Assembly (NCBI RefSeq): GCF_947503705.1
Contig: NZ_CANNES010000005.1
Location: 186,001 to 250,000 of the forward strand
Source: an uncultured Tateyamaria sp.
GTDB taxonomy: Bacteria; Pseudomonadota; Alphaproteobacteria; Rhodobacterales; Rhodobacteraceae
Direction: 5' to 3'
DNA length: 64,000 nucleotides
Shown piece by piece: positions 46,926-55,166 of this stretch. The notes under the pieces are model-generated. The model saw nothing but the letters and a program-made list of their open reading frames with translations, was not told where the DNA came from and did not search any database. Each line of letters starts with the position of its first letter. Positions within the stretch are counted from its first letter, which is position 1. The position numbers and the translations under genes are program-made.

Positions 46926-46934
46926 TGTGGATAA
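46926..46934 (-). promoter_or_regulatory. Consensus DnaA box upstream of nrdJ
   Basis: TGTGGATAA is the exact complement of the DnaA consensus TTATCCACA. It is about 440 bases upstream of nrdJ and 63 bases before the lipoprotein start. DnaA is known to control ribonucleotide reductase genes in other bacteria. A single 9-mer can occur by chance. Confidence 0.4.
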
Positions 46935-47217
46935 GTTCAGCCAAAGCTTGCAGATGAACCTCTAAGTCCCATCATTTTCAGCAAAATCCAGATCGCGGCA
47001 TGGGGACGAATTTTCGGCCCCTTCGTGCGTTGCGTGCAAATGAATCGGATGGCGTTTTGCCGCCCGAAAACGGCCCAATGGGTCAAGACAAAAGTTGTCA
47101 AAAAACTTTTAAAATTCCGTTGACGCAGACCCCGCATATACGTCACCTTGTGTGGGCTAGGTCCGATGCCACAACATTTAGTGATCAACGCTAAGGGCAC
47201 GGGCCAAGCACGAGGGA

Positions 47218-47334
47218 CAGAACATTCGCATTCTGAACGGTAGTCGGACCGTCTTGGGCATCAAGCCTGTGACGGTGCAGTGCAGTTTTGTACCGACGTG
47301 CAAGCAAGACAATTTGGGCCCCCGCAACGTCGGG
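47218..47334 (+). ncRNA. Candidate structured leader of nrdJ
   Basis: Four successive hairpins on the nrdJ strand: CAGAA/TTCTG (47218-47235), ACGGT/ACCGT (47237-47252), CGGTGCA/TGTACCG with one G-U pair (47273-47295), and CCCG/CGGG (47321-47334). They end 41 bases before the nrdJ ATG. A cis-acting RNA named the nrdJ motif has been proposed upstream of nrdJ genes in the literature; I cannot confirm a match from memory. Confidence 0.35.
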
Positions 47335-47375
47335 TCAGCCTGGCAAGGTAACATGCTGGATAACGAGGCAGCGCG

Positions 47376-50300
47376 ATGAAAATTGAAAGACAGTTCACCA
47401 AAGCCGGTCAGGACGCATACTCTGACCTCGATTTCGTCACCACCGTGTCTGAGATCCGCAACCCGGATGGCACAATCGTGTTCCGTCTGGACGAAGTGGA
47501 AGTGCCTGCAAAGTGGAGCCAGGTCGCAAGTGATGTGATCGCCCAAAAATACTTCCGCAAAGCTGGTGTGCCGTCCAAGCTGCAAAAGATCGAAGAAGCA
47601 AACGTGCCCGAGTTCCTGTGGCGCTCTGAAGCGGCCCCCGGCGCCGAGATGGGCGGCGAGACGTCCTCCAAGCAAGTGTTTGACCGCCTGGCAGGGGCCT
47701 GGGCCTATTGGGGATGGAAAGGTGGGTACTTTACCACCGAAGAAGATGCGCGCGCCTACTATGACGAAATGCGCCACATGCTGGCGACCCAGCGTGCCGC
47801 GCCGAATTCGCCTCAGTGGTTCAACACCGGTCTGCATTGGGCGTACGGCATCGACGGTCCGGCCCAAGGGCACCACTATGTCGACTACAAGACCGGCAAG
47901 CTGACCAAGTCCAAGTCGTCTTACGAGCATCCGCAGCCCCACGCCTGCTTTATCCAGTCCGTGTCTGACGATCTGGTCAATGACGGCGGTATCATGGATT
48001 TGTGGGTGCGTGAGGCGCGCTTGTTCAAGTACGGCTCCGGCACCGGCACCAACTTTTCGTCCTTGCGCGGTGAAGGCGAAAGCCTGTCGGGTGGCGGCAA
48101 ATCCTCGGGCCTCATGGGTTTTCTCAAAATCGGCGACCGCGCGGCGGGCGCAATCAAGTCGGGCGGCACAACGCGTCGTGCGGCCAAGATGGTCATCGTG
48201 GATGCCGATCATCCCGACATTGAGGACTTCATCAACTGGAAGGTCATCGAAGAGCAAAAAGTGGCGAGCATCGTCGCTGGCTCCAAGATGCACGAAGAAA
48301 AGCTGAACGGCCTTTTCGCGGCTATCAAGGCGTGGGACGGCGCCGAAGCGGACGCTTACGATCCTAAGAAAAACAACGCGTTGAAGGATGCGGTTAAAGC
48401 GGCCAAGAAAGTTGCGATCCCCGAAACCTACGTCAAGCGGGTGCTGGACTATGCCAAGCAAGGCCACACCAGCATTGAGTTTCCGACATACGACACCGAC
48501 TGGGACTCTGAAGCCTACAACTCGGTTTCCGGCCAAAACTCCAACAATTCGATCCGGGTTACCAACGCGTTCTTGACGGCTGTAGAGAAAGACGCGGATT
48601 GGGAGTTGATCAACCGCGTGAACGGCAAGGTCACCAAGACCGTCAAAGCCCGTGATTTGTGGGAGCAGGTGGGCCACGCGGCTTGGGCCTGTGCCGATCC
48701 CGGCATTCAGTACCACGATACGGTCAACGACTGGCACACATGCCCTGAAGATGGCGCAATCCGCGGTTCCAACCCATGCTCTGAATACATGTTCCTGGAC
48801 GACACGGCTTGTAACCTGGCGTCCATGAATCTGCTGACATTCCTCAAGGACGGCGTGTTTCAGGTCGAAGATTACATGCATGCGGCCCGCCTCTGGACCG
48901 TGACGCTGGAAGTCAGCGTTATGATGGCGCAGTTCCCCTCCAAGGAGATTGCACAGCGGTCCTATGACTTCCGCACACTGGGCCTTGGCTATGCCAATAT
49001 CGGCGGTCTGCTGATGAACATGGGCTTTGGCTATGACAGTGACGAGGGGCGCGCACTTTGTGGGGCGCTGACCGCGATCATGACCGGCGTGTCCTACGCC
49101 ACATCCGCCGAAATGGCGGGCGAGCTGGGGCCGTTCCCGGGCTACAAGAAGAATGCCGACCACATGCTGCGCGTGATGCGCAACCACCGGACGGCGGCCT
49201 ATGGCTCCACCGAGGGGTACGAAAAGCTGGCGGTGAAACCTGTTGCCTTGGACCATGCCAACTGCCCCGACGCACGTTTGATTGATTTGGCAATGTCGAC
49301 GTGGGACGAAGCGCTGAAACTGGGTGAAAAGCATGGCTACCGCAACGCGCAATCCACTGTGATCGCACCCACCGGCACGATCGGTCTGGTCATGGACTGC
49401 GACACCACCGGTATCGAGCCTGACTTTGCACTGGTGAAGTTCAAAAAGCTGGCCGGTGGCGGGTATTTCAAGATCATCAATCGCTCGGTGCCTGCGGCGC
49501 TTGAGAACCTCGGTTATGGGTCGGCCCAGATCGAGGAAATCATCAGCTATGCGGTGGGTCACGGATCAATTGGTAACAGCCCCGCGATCAACCACACGTC
49601 GCTGGCTGGCCACGGCTTTGGTACCAATGAATTGGCCAAGGTGGACGCGGCTCTGGAAAGCGCCTTTGATATCCGGTTTGTGTTCAACCAGTGGACGCTG
49701 GGCGAGGAGTTCTGCACCCAGGTTCTGGGCATCCCTGCGGACAAGCTGAACGATCCGACCTTTGACTTGCTGCGCTCGCTCGGGTTCTCCAAGGCGGATA
49801 TCGACGCGGCCAACAACCATGTCTGCGGGACAATGACGCTGGAAGGTGCGCCGCACCTCAAGAAAGAGCATTACCACATCTTTGATTGTGCCAACCCATG
49901 CGGCAAAATCGGCAAGCGTTTCCTGAGTGTCGACAGCCACATCACCATGATGGCGGCGGCACAGTCCTTCATCTCGGGGGCGATTTCCAAGACGATCAAC
50001 ATGCCCAACGATGCGACAATCGAGGACTGCCAGAAGGCCTATGAACTCAGCTGGTCGCTCGGGGTGAAGGCCAACGCGCTTTATCGCGATGGATCGAAAC
50101 TGTCGCAGCCTTTGGCCGCCTCGCTGGTCGAAGATGATGAGGAGGCCCAGGAAATTCTGGAAAGCGGCGCACCCGTCGAAAAGGCGACCGTGTTGGCCGA
50201 AAAGATCGTCGAAAAGATCATCGTCAAGGAAATCATCAAATCGCACCGCGAAAAAATGCCTCAGCGCCGCAAGGGCTACACCCAGAAAGCCATCGTTGGT

Positions 50301-51047
50301 GGCCACAAAGTGTACCTGCGCACCGGTGAGTACGAGGATGGCAACCTTGGCGAGATCTTCATCGACATGCACAAGGAAGGGGCGGGCTTCCGTGCCATGA
50401 TGAACAACTTCGCCATCGCGGTGTCTGTTGGTCTGCAATATGGTGTGCCGCTCGAAGAGTTCGTGGATGCCTTTACCTTCACCAAATTCGAGCCTGCGGG
50501 CATGGTGCAAGGCAACGACAGCATCAAGAATGCGACCTCTATCCTCGACTATGTGTTCCGCGAACTGGCTGTGTCCTACCTCGACCGCACTGATCTGGCG
50601 CATGTAAAGCCCGAAGGGGCCACATTCGACACGTTGGGTCAGGGCGAGGAAGAGGGCGTGTCCAACGTGTCCGAGCTTTCCGACACCGCGGCGTCCAAGT
50701 CTTTGGAAGTGCTAAAGCAAATCAGTTCGACCGGTTATTTGCGCAAGCGTTTGCCGCAAGACCTTGTGGTGCTGCAAGGCGGCATGGCGGATGCAACAGC
50801 CTTGGCGTCGGATGCCGAACTCGCCTTGCAAACTCTCGTGCCTGAAGTGGCCGTAAGCGGCGGTGTTGCGGTGTCGTCCACAACGACGGCGATGGCTAGC
50901 GGCGCGGTCAGCATGGACGCACGGACCAAAGCCAAGATGCAAGGATATGAGGGCGAAGCTTGCGGCGAATGCGGCAACTATACCCTGGTGCGCAACGGCA
51001 CCTGCATGAAGTGCAACACTTGCGGCGGCACGTCGGGGTGTAGCTAA
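47376..51047 (+). CDS. nrdJ: Vitamin B12-dependent (class II) ribonucleotide reductase
   Basis: Reduces ribonucleotides to deoxyribonucleotides using adenosylcobalamin, independent of oxygen. The 1223-residue single chain has [15 protein letters not shown] near the N-terminus, the finger loop region [18 protein letters not shown] (radical-site cysteine), and [21 protein letters not shown] tail (about residues 1185-1223) holds [18 protein letters not shown] and CGGTSGC, cysteines likely used for active-site re-reduction and metal binding. Length matches the large NrdJ of alphaproteobacteria. The enzyme makes the cell dependent on cobalamin; a CobK-like gene lies at 62859. Confidence 0.97.
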   Translation: MKIERQFTKAGQDAYSDLDFVTTVSEIRNPDGTIVFRLDEVEVPAKWSQVASDVIAQKYFRKAGVPSKLQKIEEANVPEFLWRSEAAPGAEMGGETSSKQVFDRLAGAWAYWGWKGGYFTTEEDARAYYDEMRHMLATQRAAPNSPQWFNTGLHWAYGIDGPAQGHHYVDYKTGKLTKSKSSYEHPQPHACFIQSVSDDLVNDGGIMDLWVREARLFKYGSGTGTNFSSLRGEGESLSGGGKSSGLMGFLKIGDRAAGAIKSGGTTRRAAKMVIVDADHPDIEDFINWKVIEEQKVASIVAGSKMHEEKLNGLFAAIKAWDGAEADAYDPKKNNALKDAVKAAKKVAIPETYVKRVLDYAKQGHTSIEFPTYDTDWDSEAYNSVSGQNSNNSIRVTNAFLTAVEKDADWELINRVNGKVTKTVKARDLWEQVGHAAWACADPGIQYHDTVNDWHTCPEDGAIRGSNPCSEYMFLDDTACNLASMNLLTFLKDGVFQVEDYMHAARLWTVTLEVSVMMAQFPSKEIAQRSYDFRTLGLGYANIGGLLMNMGFGYDSDEGRALCGALTAIMTGVSYATSAEMAGELGPFPGYKKNADHMLRVMRNHRTAAYGSTEGYEKLAVKPVALDHANCPDARLIDLAMSTWDEALKLGEKHGYRNAQSTVIAPTGTIGLVMDCDTTGIEPDFALVKFKKLAGGGYFKIINRSVPAALENLGYGSAQIEEIISYAVGHGSIGNSPAINHTSLAGHGFGTNELAKVDAALESAFDIRFVFNQWTLGEEFCTQVLGIPADKLNDPTFDLLRSLGFSKADIDAANNHVCGTMTLEGAPHLKKEHYHIFDCANPCGKIGKRFLSVDSHITMMAAAQSFISGAISKTINMPNDATIEDCQKAYELSWSLGVKANALYRDGSKLSQPLAASLVEDDEEAQEILESGAPVEKATVLAEKIVEKIIVKEIIKSHREKMPQRRKGYTQKAIVGGHKVYLRTGEYEDGNLGEIFIDMHKEGAGFRAMMNNFAIAVSVGLQYGVPLEEFVDAFTFTKFEPAGMVQGNDSIKNATSILDYVFRELAVSYLDRTDLAHVKPEGATFDTLGQGEEEGVSNVSELSDTAASKSLEVLKQISSTGYLRKRLPQDLVVLQGGMADATALASDAELALQTLVPEVAVSGGVAVSSTTTAMASGAVSMDARTKAKMQGYEGEACGECGNYTLVRNGTCMKCNTCGGTSGCS

Positions 51048-51076
51048 AAGCTACGTGTCCCGGGGAAGGGGCGCGA

Positions 51077-51111
51077 GGGGGCTTTGGTCGGTTTGACCGA
51101 TTGAGGCCCCC
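51077..51111. terminator. Strong hairpin after nrdJ
   Basis: A continuous stem of about 16 bp (GGGGGCTTTGGTCGGT pairing with ACCGATTGAGGCCCCC, with four G-U pairs) and a 3-base loop, 30 bases past the nrdJ stop. No T-run follows, so it is more likely an mRNA 3'-end stabiliser than a stand-alone terminator. Confidence 0.5.
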
Positions 51112-51120
51112 GACGAGACA

Positions 51121-51304
51121 GGGTGGGGCGCGACTTTAGTCCTTCCCATCCTATTACAGGGGTGGAGCAATTCACCTCTGCCACACGGGGCGGGTGCGCT
51201 CGCCCCCGAACGACGTTCAGGCCGCAGGCAGAAAAGTACCGGGCGGTTAACATATTGAGCCTGAACGGCGAAACTACAGGGGAGCGTTCGCGCTCCCCTT
51301 TTTT
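51121..51304 (+). ncRNA. Candidate structured small RNA downstream of nrdJ
   Basis: The 357-base gap between nrdJ and the sigma factor has no plausible gene but is highly structured on the plus strand. There is an 8-bp hairpin CAGGGGTG/CACCTCTG (51157-51180), a GGGGCG/CGCCCC hairpin (51187-51206), a long-range 9-bp stem CGTTCAGGC/GCCTGAACG (51214-51222 with 51259-51267), and a UUCG-capped terminator (51279-51304). It could be an independent small RNA or a processed nrdJ 3' UTR. The 5' end is a guess. Confidence 0.35.
51279..51304 (+). terminator. Intrinsic terminator with UUCG tetraloop
   Basis: Perfect 8-bp stem GGGGAGCG/CGCTCCCC closed by TTCG and followed by six T. One of the strongest terminators in the window; it ends either nrdJ or the candidate RNA before it. 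Confidence 0.93.
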
Positions 51305-51404
51305 GTCTGAGTGTGTCTTGCGGTCGGTGGCCTGTCTGTTGTGCGCAGGGCGCAATAGGCACCCGCCCACCGACGCATCATATCATGCGCCTTTGCCCAT
51401 GCCG

Positions 51405-51866
51405 TTATTCTTCCGCCAGCACCAGCCGCAACTTTGCTCTCGCCCGTGCCAGCCGTGACATGACGGTGCCTAGCGGCAGACCTGTGGCCAAGGCGATGGC
51501 ACGGGGCGATGTTTCGCCCGCGATCACCAGTTCCAACAGCCGACGCTGCGGTTGCGGCAGGGCGGCGATGGCGGCCAACGTATCCGCGCAATCCAGGCGC
51601 ACAAGTGCATCTGGTTGGGTCAGCGCATCGTCTTCTTGCAATTCCTCGGTCCCGATCCGCCGCCACCCCTTGCGCGCCTCGTTTTGAAGGGTGCGCATCG
51701 CGTAGGCGGGCAGGTCTTCAACCGCGCGGCCGCGGCGCAGACGCTGGCACAGTTTGAGCAGCGTGTCCTGGACGAGGTCTTCGGCCTCGCTTCTGTCGTG
51801 AGACAAGCGGCGCGCACGGCGTGTGAGCATCGGGATAAGGGCCACAAGGTTGTATGCGTTGGACAT
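51405..51866 (-). CDS. ECF-type RNA polymerase sigma factor
   Basis: A 153-residue sigma-70 family protein with region 2 (SEAEDLVQDTLLKLCQRL, about residues 26-43) and region 4 (LPQPQRRLLELVIAGETSPRAIALATGLPLGTVMSRLARAR), and nothing else, as in ECF factors. No anti-sigma gene is adjacent. The divergent neighbour encodes an exported EF-hand protein, and a palindrome lies in the shared promoter. Promoter specificity unknown. Confidence 0.9.
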   Translation of the reverse strand: MSNAYNLVALIPMLTRRARRLSHDRSEAEDLVQDTLLKLCQRLRRGRAVEDLPAYAMRTLQNEARKGWRRIGTEELQEDDALTQPDALVRLDCADTLAAIAALPQPQRRLLELVIAGETSPRAIALATGLPLGTVMSRLARARAKLRLVLAEE

Positions 51867-51940
51867 GGCTTAAACGTGGCGTCCGAGCGGATCGCTTACC
51901 AGCCCGGGGGTTTTCGCCGATCCTGCCACTGCCCCCTTTT

Positions 51941-51958
51941 TGGGCAAGCCCTTGCCCA
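51941..51958. promoter_or_regulatory. Palindrome between sigma factor and EF-hand genes
   Basis: TGGGCAAG-CC-CTTGCCCA, a perfect palindrome with 8-base arms and a 2-base centre, lies in the 226-base divergent spacer. Its tight centre suits a DNA-binding dimer better than an RNA hairpin. Confidence 0.45.
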
Positions 51959-52092
51959 TGCTTGACCGTGCCATCGGCAGGGCCTTGCGTGTGAACCGTG
52001 GCCAAGGGATGCGCATCGCGATTGCGCACTCAAACCTTCACGAGAGGGCCACTCACGGATCCTCTGACTGGAAACATCAAATGGAGTTCCAC

Positions 52093-52341
52093 ATGACCAA
52101 ATTTGCTTCACTGACCTTTGCGGTTGCCATGACACTGCCTGCGCTGGCTATGGGCCAAAGCGCGTCGGATCTGGATGTGAACGGCGATGGTGTCCTGACC
52201 ATTGACGAGGTGCAGGCCAGCTTTCCTGACGTCACCACAGACAGCTTTACCGCGATGGACCTGAACGCGGATGGCGCGCTGGATGGCAATGAGATCGCCG
52301 CTGCGCAGGAAGCGGGGCTGATGCCACCCACGGACGGCTAA
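52093..52341 (+). CDS. Small exported EF-hand protein
   Basis: An 82-residue protein with a signal peptide (TKFASLTFAVAMTLPALAMG) and one pair of EF-hand loops, DVNGDGVLTIDE and DLNADGALDGNE, each with the Asp-X-Asn-X-Asp pattern. Likely a periplasmic calcium-binding protein. The ATG at 52093 has GGAG seven bases before; an ATG at 52081 is less likely. It is divergent from the sigma factor gene and ends at a strong terminator. Confidence 0.85.
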   Translation: MTKFASLTFAVAMTLPALAMGQSASDLDVNGDGVLTIDEVQASFPDVTTDSFTAMDLNADGALDGNEIAAAQEAGLMPPTDG

Positions 52342-52414
52342 GGTCAGCCGTTTCCCGCATTTCTGCCCCGCCCACGTGTTTGTGTGGCGCGTCGCGGTAG
52401 AAGGGTGGGGGTGT

Positions 52415-52454
52415 GAGGCCCGGTTTCCCCCAGGTGCCGGGCCTCGCGTTTTTT
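52415..52454 (+). terminator. Intrinsic terminator of EF-hand gene
   Basis: Perfect 9-bp stem GAGGCCCGG/CCGGGCCTC with a 13-base loop, three bases, then six T. It lies 74 bases past the EF-hand stop. Confidence 0.9.
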
Positions 52455-52461
52455 GGGGTCA

Positions 52462-52517
52462 TGGGGCGCTGCCCCTCTGGCCATGCGGCCTTCCCCCGGG
52501 AATCTTTGAAACGTGAA
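52462..52517 (+). repeat. Copy 5 of dispersed GC-rich intergenic repeat
   Basis: GGGGCGCTGCCCC, CTGGCCATGCGGCC, CCCCCGGGAATCTTTGAAACGTGAA. It matches copy 6 (56415) closely through the GGCCATGC-GGCC-TTCCCC-AGAAT segment and follows the EF-hand terminator. Confidence 0.6.
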
Positions 52518-52572
52518 TCAGGGGGCGACGATCTTCGTGATCCCCTAAAGGCGCGGTGTCCTTCGCCTCGCG

Positions 52573-54114
52573 CTAGAATACAGGCAGGTGGATGTTGAAC
52601 TTGGCGCGTATGGCTGCGTCGAGCGTCAGGTCAAGGCTGGCCGTTGGGCGCGTGGCAAGGATTTCCTCTTTGCGCCGTGTCGCTTTTTCCACCAAATCGG
52701 GCTTGTCCAATTCGGCCCATTCCTTGGGAGAGGTCCGGTCGCCCATGCTGGGATAGACGCAGTCGGTTTGCATCCGGCTGAGCGTTTGTTCGGTGCCCAA
52801 ATAGTGACCCGGCCCGTTCATGGTCACGTCGGCAATCTGATCCAATGCCAGCGTTTCGTCATTCACCTCGATCCCGCGCACGCAGCGCAGGGCCTGACCG
52901 ATGATGTCATCGCCCATAATCAGAGACTCGTGACAGAAGCCGAGCAAGGACGCGTGCATGCCCGCAGCCTCATAGACCATGTTGAGCCCAGACAGCCCCG
53001 CCATCACGTTGGAACACATCTGTTCCCAACCGGCCTGCATGTCGGGCAGTTTGCTGTCGGCGATGCCTGCTGCGGCACCGCCGGGCAGATCATAAAAGCG
53101 GTGCATCTGAGCGCATCCTGCTGTCAGGAGCGCCTGTTCGCCTGACCCACCCGTCATGGCCCCGGTACGCAGATCAAGCCCAAAGGGCCAGGTGCCAAAG
53201 ATGGCAGGTGCACCAGGTTTCACCGCATTCACGTAGACAAGGCCCGCCAAGCATTCCGCCACCGCCTGCACAATGGCGCCCGCAATGGTCGATGGAGCCG
53301 TCGCGCCGGACATGCCAGCCGACAACAGCAGGACAGGCATGCCGTATTTGATGCACTCCTCCATCACGAGGCAGCTTTCGGTGGCGAATTTCATTGGCGG
53401 CACGACAAAGCAGTTGGAGTTCGACACAAAGGGCCGTTCGCGCCATTTGTCTTCGCCGCCTGCAATCATGTGCAGCATTTCCATGGCCGGAGCTACGTGG
53501 TGCGGTTCGTAAAAGCTTGTGCCGACATGTTTCGTCGTGCCCGACACACAGGCATAGACTGAGTTATAGTCCATCTCGAGGTTGTCTACGATGTCGCGGC
53601 AGACCATGGGCCGTTGCACGAAGTGCAGGTTGTCCAGAACATCGCAGATGCGCGCCGCATCATGCAGGTCTTGCACGGTGCTTTCGCGGTATTCACGCCC
53701 ATTGGCCTCGACCAGATGCACGGCGGCACCGGCGGTGCCGTAGTGCACGCGGCTGCCAGACAATTCCAGATCATGGGCCGGGTCACGACCGTGCAGCGTC
53801 AGCGATCGGTTGGCGCGGGCGATGGTGTCCTCGACCAGCGCACGGGGGAAGCGGATGCGCCCGTCGTCGCCCAAAATTGCACCGGCCCCAGTGAGATATG
53901 CGATGCCGCTGTCGGGGGCGTCAGCCAGACCAATGGTTTCAAGAGCTTCGAGGGCGGCCTTGTGGATGCGCAGCACGTCCGCGTCGGTTAGAGGATTATA
54001 TCGTCCGCCGGACAGGCCGGGGCGTACCGGGCGTAGATGATCGGCAAGAGGAGCAGCGCGGGCCGCGCGGCGTGCGGCACGGCCGCCAGAGCGTGAGGGA
54101 GATTGGTCGTTCAT
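52573..54114 (-). CDS. Trimethylamine methyltransferase (MttB) family protein, non-pyrrolysine
   Basis: A 513-residue MttB-superfamily protein. It is read through without any in-frame amber codon, so unlike methanogen MttB it has no pyrrolysine; such members (MtgB type) demethylate glycine betaine or other quaternary amines onto a corrinoid protein. The TIM-barrel core includes VQRPMVCRD, YEPHHVAPAMEMLHMIAGG and GQALRCVRGIEVNDETLAL. The start at MNDQSPSRSGGRAARRAARA is the first ATG with a plausible N-terminus; the frame opens 116 codons earlier. No corrinoid protein or activase is adjacent. Substrate unknown. Confidence 0.86.
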   Translation of the reverse strand: MNDQSPSRSGGRAARRAARAAPLADHLRPVRPGLSGGRYNPLTDADVLRIHKAALEALETIGLADAPDSGIAYLTGAGAILGDDGRIRFPRALVEDTIARANRSLTLHGRDPAHDLELSGSRVHYGTAGAAVHLVEANGREYRESTVQDLHDAARICDVLDNLHFVQRPMVCRDIVDNLEMDYNSVYACVSGTTKHVGTSFYEPHHVAPAMEMLHMIAGGEDKWRERPFVSNSNCFVVPPMKFATESCLVMEECIKYGMPVLLLSAGMSGATAPSTIAGAIVQAVAECLAGLVYVNAVKPGAPAIFGTWPFGLDLRTGAMTGGSGEQALLTAGCAQMHRFYDLPGGAAAGIADSKLPDMQAGWEQMCSNVMAGLSGLNMVYEAAGMHASLLGFCHESLIMGDDIIGQALRCVRGIEVNDETLALDQIADVTMNGPGHYLGTEQTLSRMQTDCVYPSMGDRTSPKEWAELDKPDLVEKATRRKEEILATRPTASLDLTLDAAIRAKFNIHLPVF

Positions 54115-54537
54115 GTATCGGTGTCCGGAGTAAAAAGCAGAGAAAACGCGTATCGGTTGATCACACGTTTTGCGGGCGTCCTCGCGCCGCGCGGCCTCGT
54201 TCTGCCCCGATGGTTCGGGACACCAGCACAATCTTGCAGTGGCGTACCTGCACGAAAGCCTCCCTGCTGTCGTTGAACTGCCGTTTTTTTCACAATGACG
54301 GGCAGATTTCCGCCCGTCTGTCCCAAATGCGACATGGGTAAAATCGCGAACTGGCAAGGGGTTGCTGAGCCGGTGCGGCATTTGGGCGGCGCGCTGCTCA
54401 GTCACAGGACAGTGAACCGATATGACTGGAAATGGCGGCTGGGCTTGCCCACCTTTCTGCAAACAGCGGGTGCCTGACGAACGGGTGCCTCACCAAGACC
54501 ACGCCTTACCCCAAACAGAGCACGAAGGAGCAGATCG
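54115..54537. promoter_or_regulatory. 423-base divergent spacer, no gene seen
   Basis: Separates the MttB-family gene from the outer-membrane protein gene and must hold both promoters. It contains a 7-bp hairpin GACGGGC/GCCCGTC (54297-54318) next to a seven-T run. I see no plausible reading frame or RNA gene. Confidence 0.5.
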
Positions 54538-55122
54538 ATGAAAATCAAGTTACTTGCGGCAGGTGTTTTGGCCATCGCAGCGGCGCCCGCATTCGCGGGC
54601 TCGCCCGAGGTGCCCGTAGCGGACACCCCGGTTCCGGCGCCTGCACCCGTGGCCCCGGTGCCGGTTTCAGGCGATTGGACGGGTGCCTATGGCGGTGTCC
54701 AACTGGGATACGGTGATATTGACGGCACGGGCACTGCAGACGGTGACGACCTGCTTGCCGGTGTGCATGTCGGCTATGGTTACGACTTTGGGACTTTTGT
54801 TCTGGGGGGCGAGATTGATTACGACTTTGCCGATATTGATCTGAACGGGGCTGCTTCGGTCGATGGCGTGGCCCGCCTCAAGCTGCGCGCGGGTTATGAT
54901 TTTGGCCGGACGCTGGGTTATGTCACGGCGGGTGTGGCCGAAGTTGACACAAGCCTGGGCAGCGAGTCTGGTGAGTTCTACGGGATCGGTTTTGCCTACC
55001 AGATCAATGATCGCTATCTGATCGGCGCAGAGCTGCTCGATCACAGCTTTGACGATATCAACGGGTCAGGCGTTGATGCGGATGCGACCACTTTGACGGT
55101 GCGCGGATCAATCCGGTTTTGA
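54538..55122 (+). CDS. Outer-membrane beta-barrel protein
   Basis: A 194-residue protein with a signal peptide (KIKLLAAGVLAIAAAPAFA, cleavage before GSPE), a proline/valine-rich spacer, and an eight-stranded-type barrel of alternating residues (GAYGGVQLGYGDI, FVLGGEIDYDF, GYVTAGVAEV). It ends with LTVRGSIRF; the terminal phenylalanine is the BAM recognition signature. Resembles OmpA-like/Omp25 surface proteins. A good AAGGAG precedes the ATG. Confidence 0.87.
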   Translation: MKIKLLAAGVLAIAAAPAFAGSPEVPVADTPVPAPAPVAPVPVSGDWTGAYGGVQLGYGDIDGTGTADGDDLLAGVHVGYGYDFGTFVLGGEIDYDFADIDLNGAASVDGVARLKLRAGYDFGRTLGYVTAGVAEVDTSLGSESGEFYGIGFAYQINDRYLIGAELLDHSFDDINGSGVDADATTLTVRGSIRF

Positions 55123-55166
55123 CACGGCGTGTTTAGCATAAGGGCAGGGCGGGCAACACGCCCGCC

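Larger units (their letters stand above)
46864..47375 (+). promoter_or_regulatory. 512-base region upstream of nrdJ: promoters and leader
   Basis: No gene is visible here. It must hold the divergent promoters of the lipoprotein and nrdJ. It contains a consensus DnaA box (46926-46934), an A/T-rich block (47085-47120) and, nearest nrdJ, a set of hairpins (47218-47334) annotated separately. I find no convincing adenosylcobalamin riboswitch core or NrdR box. Confidence 0.6.

Noticed and set aside
46922-46938. GTTC-N9-GTTC upstream of nrdJ as an SOS box
   Set aside because: The spacing is 9, not the required 7; the interior is instead a DnaA consensus.
47321-47356. B12-box-like GGTCAGCCTGGCAA before nrdJ as a cobalamin riboswitch
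   Set aside because: Only a loose match; the other conserved blocks of the riboswitch core are absent.
47178-49562. 794-codon open frame on the minus strand, antisense to nrdJ
   Set aside because: Its composition (His, Arg, Val-rich, no domains) is what a GC-biased coding strand produces in its opposite frame; nrdJ itself is unambiguous.
54297-54318. Hairpin next to a T-run as a terminator in the MttB/outer-membrane protein spacer
   Set aside because: The T-run lies on the wrong side of the stem for either strand, and no gene ends there.
54115-54462. N-terminal extension of the MttB-family protein to 629 residues
   Set aside because: The extra 116 codons have no family similarity and include promoter-like spacer; the ATG at 54114 fits better.
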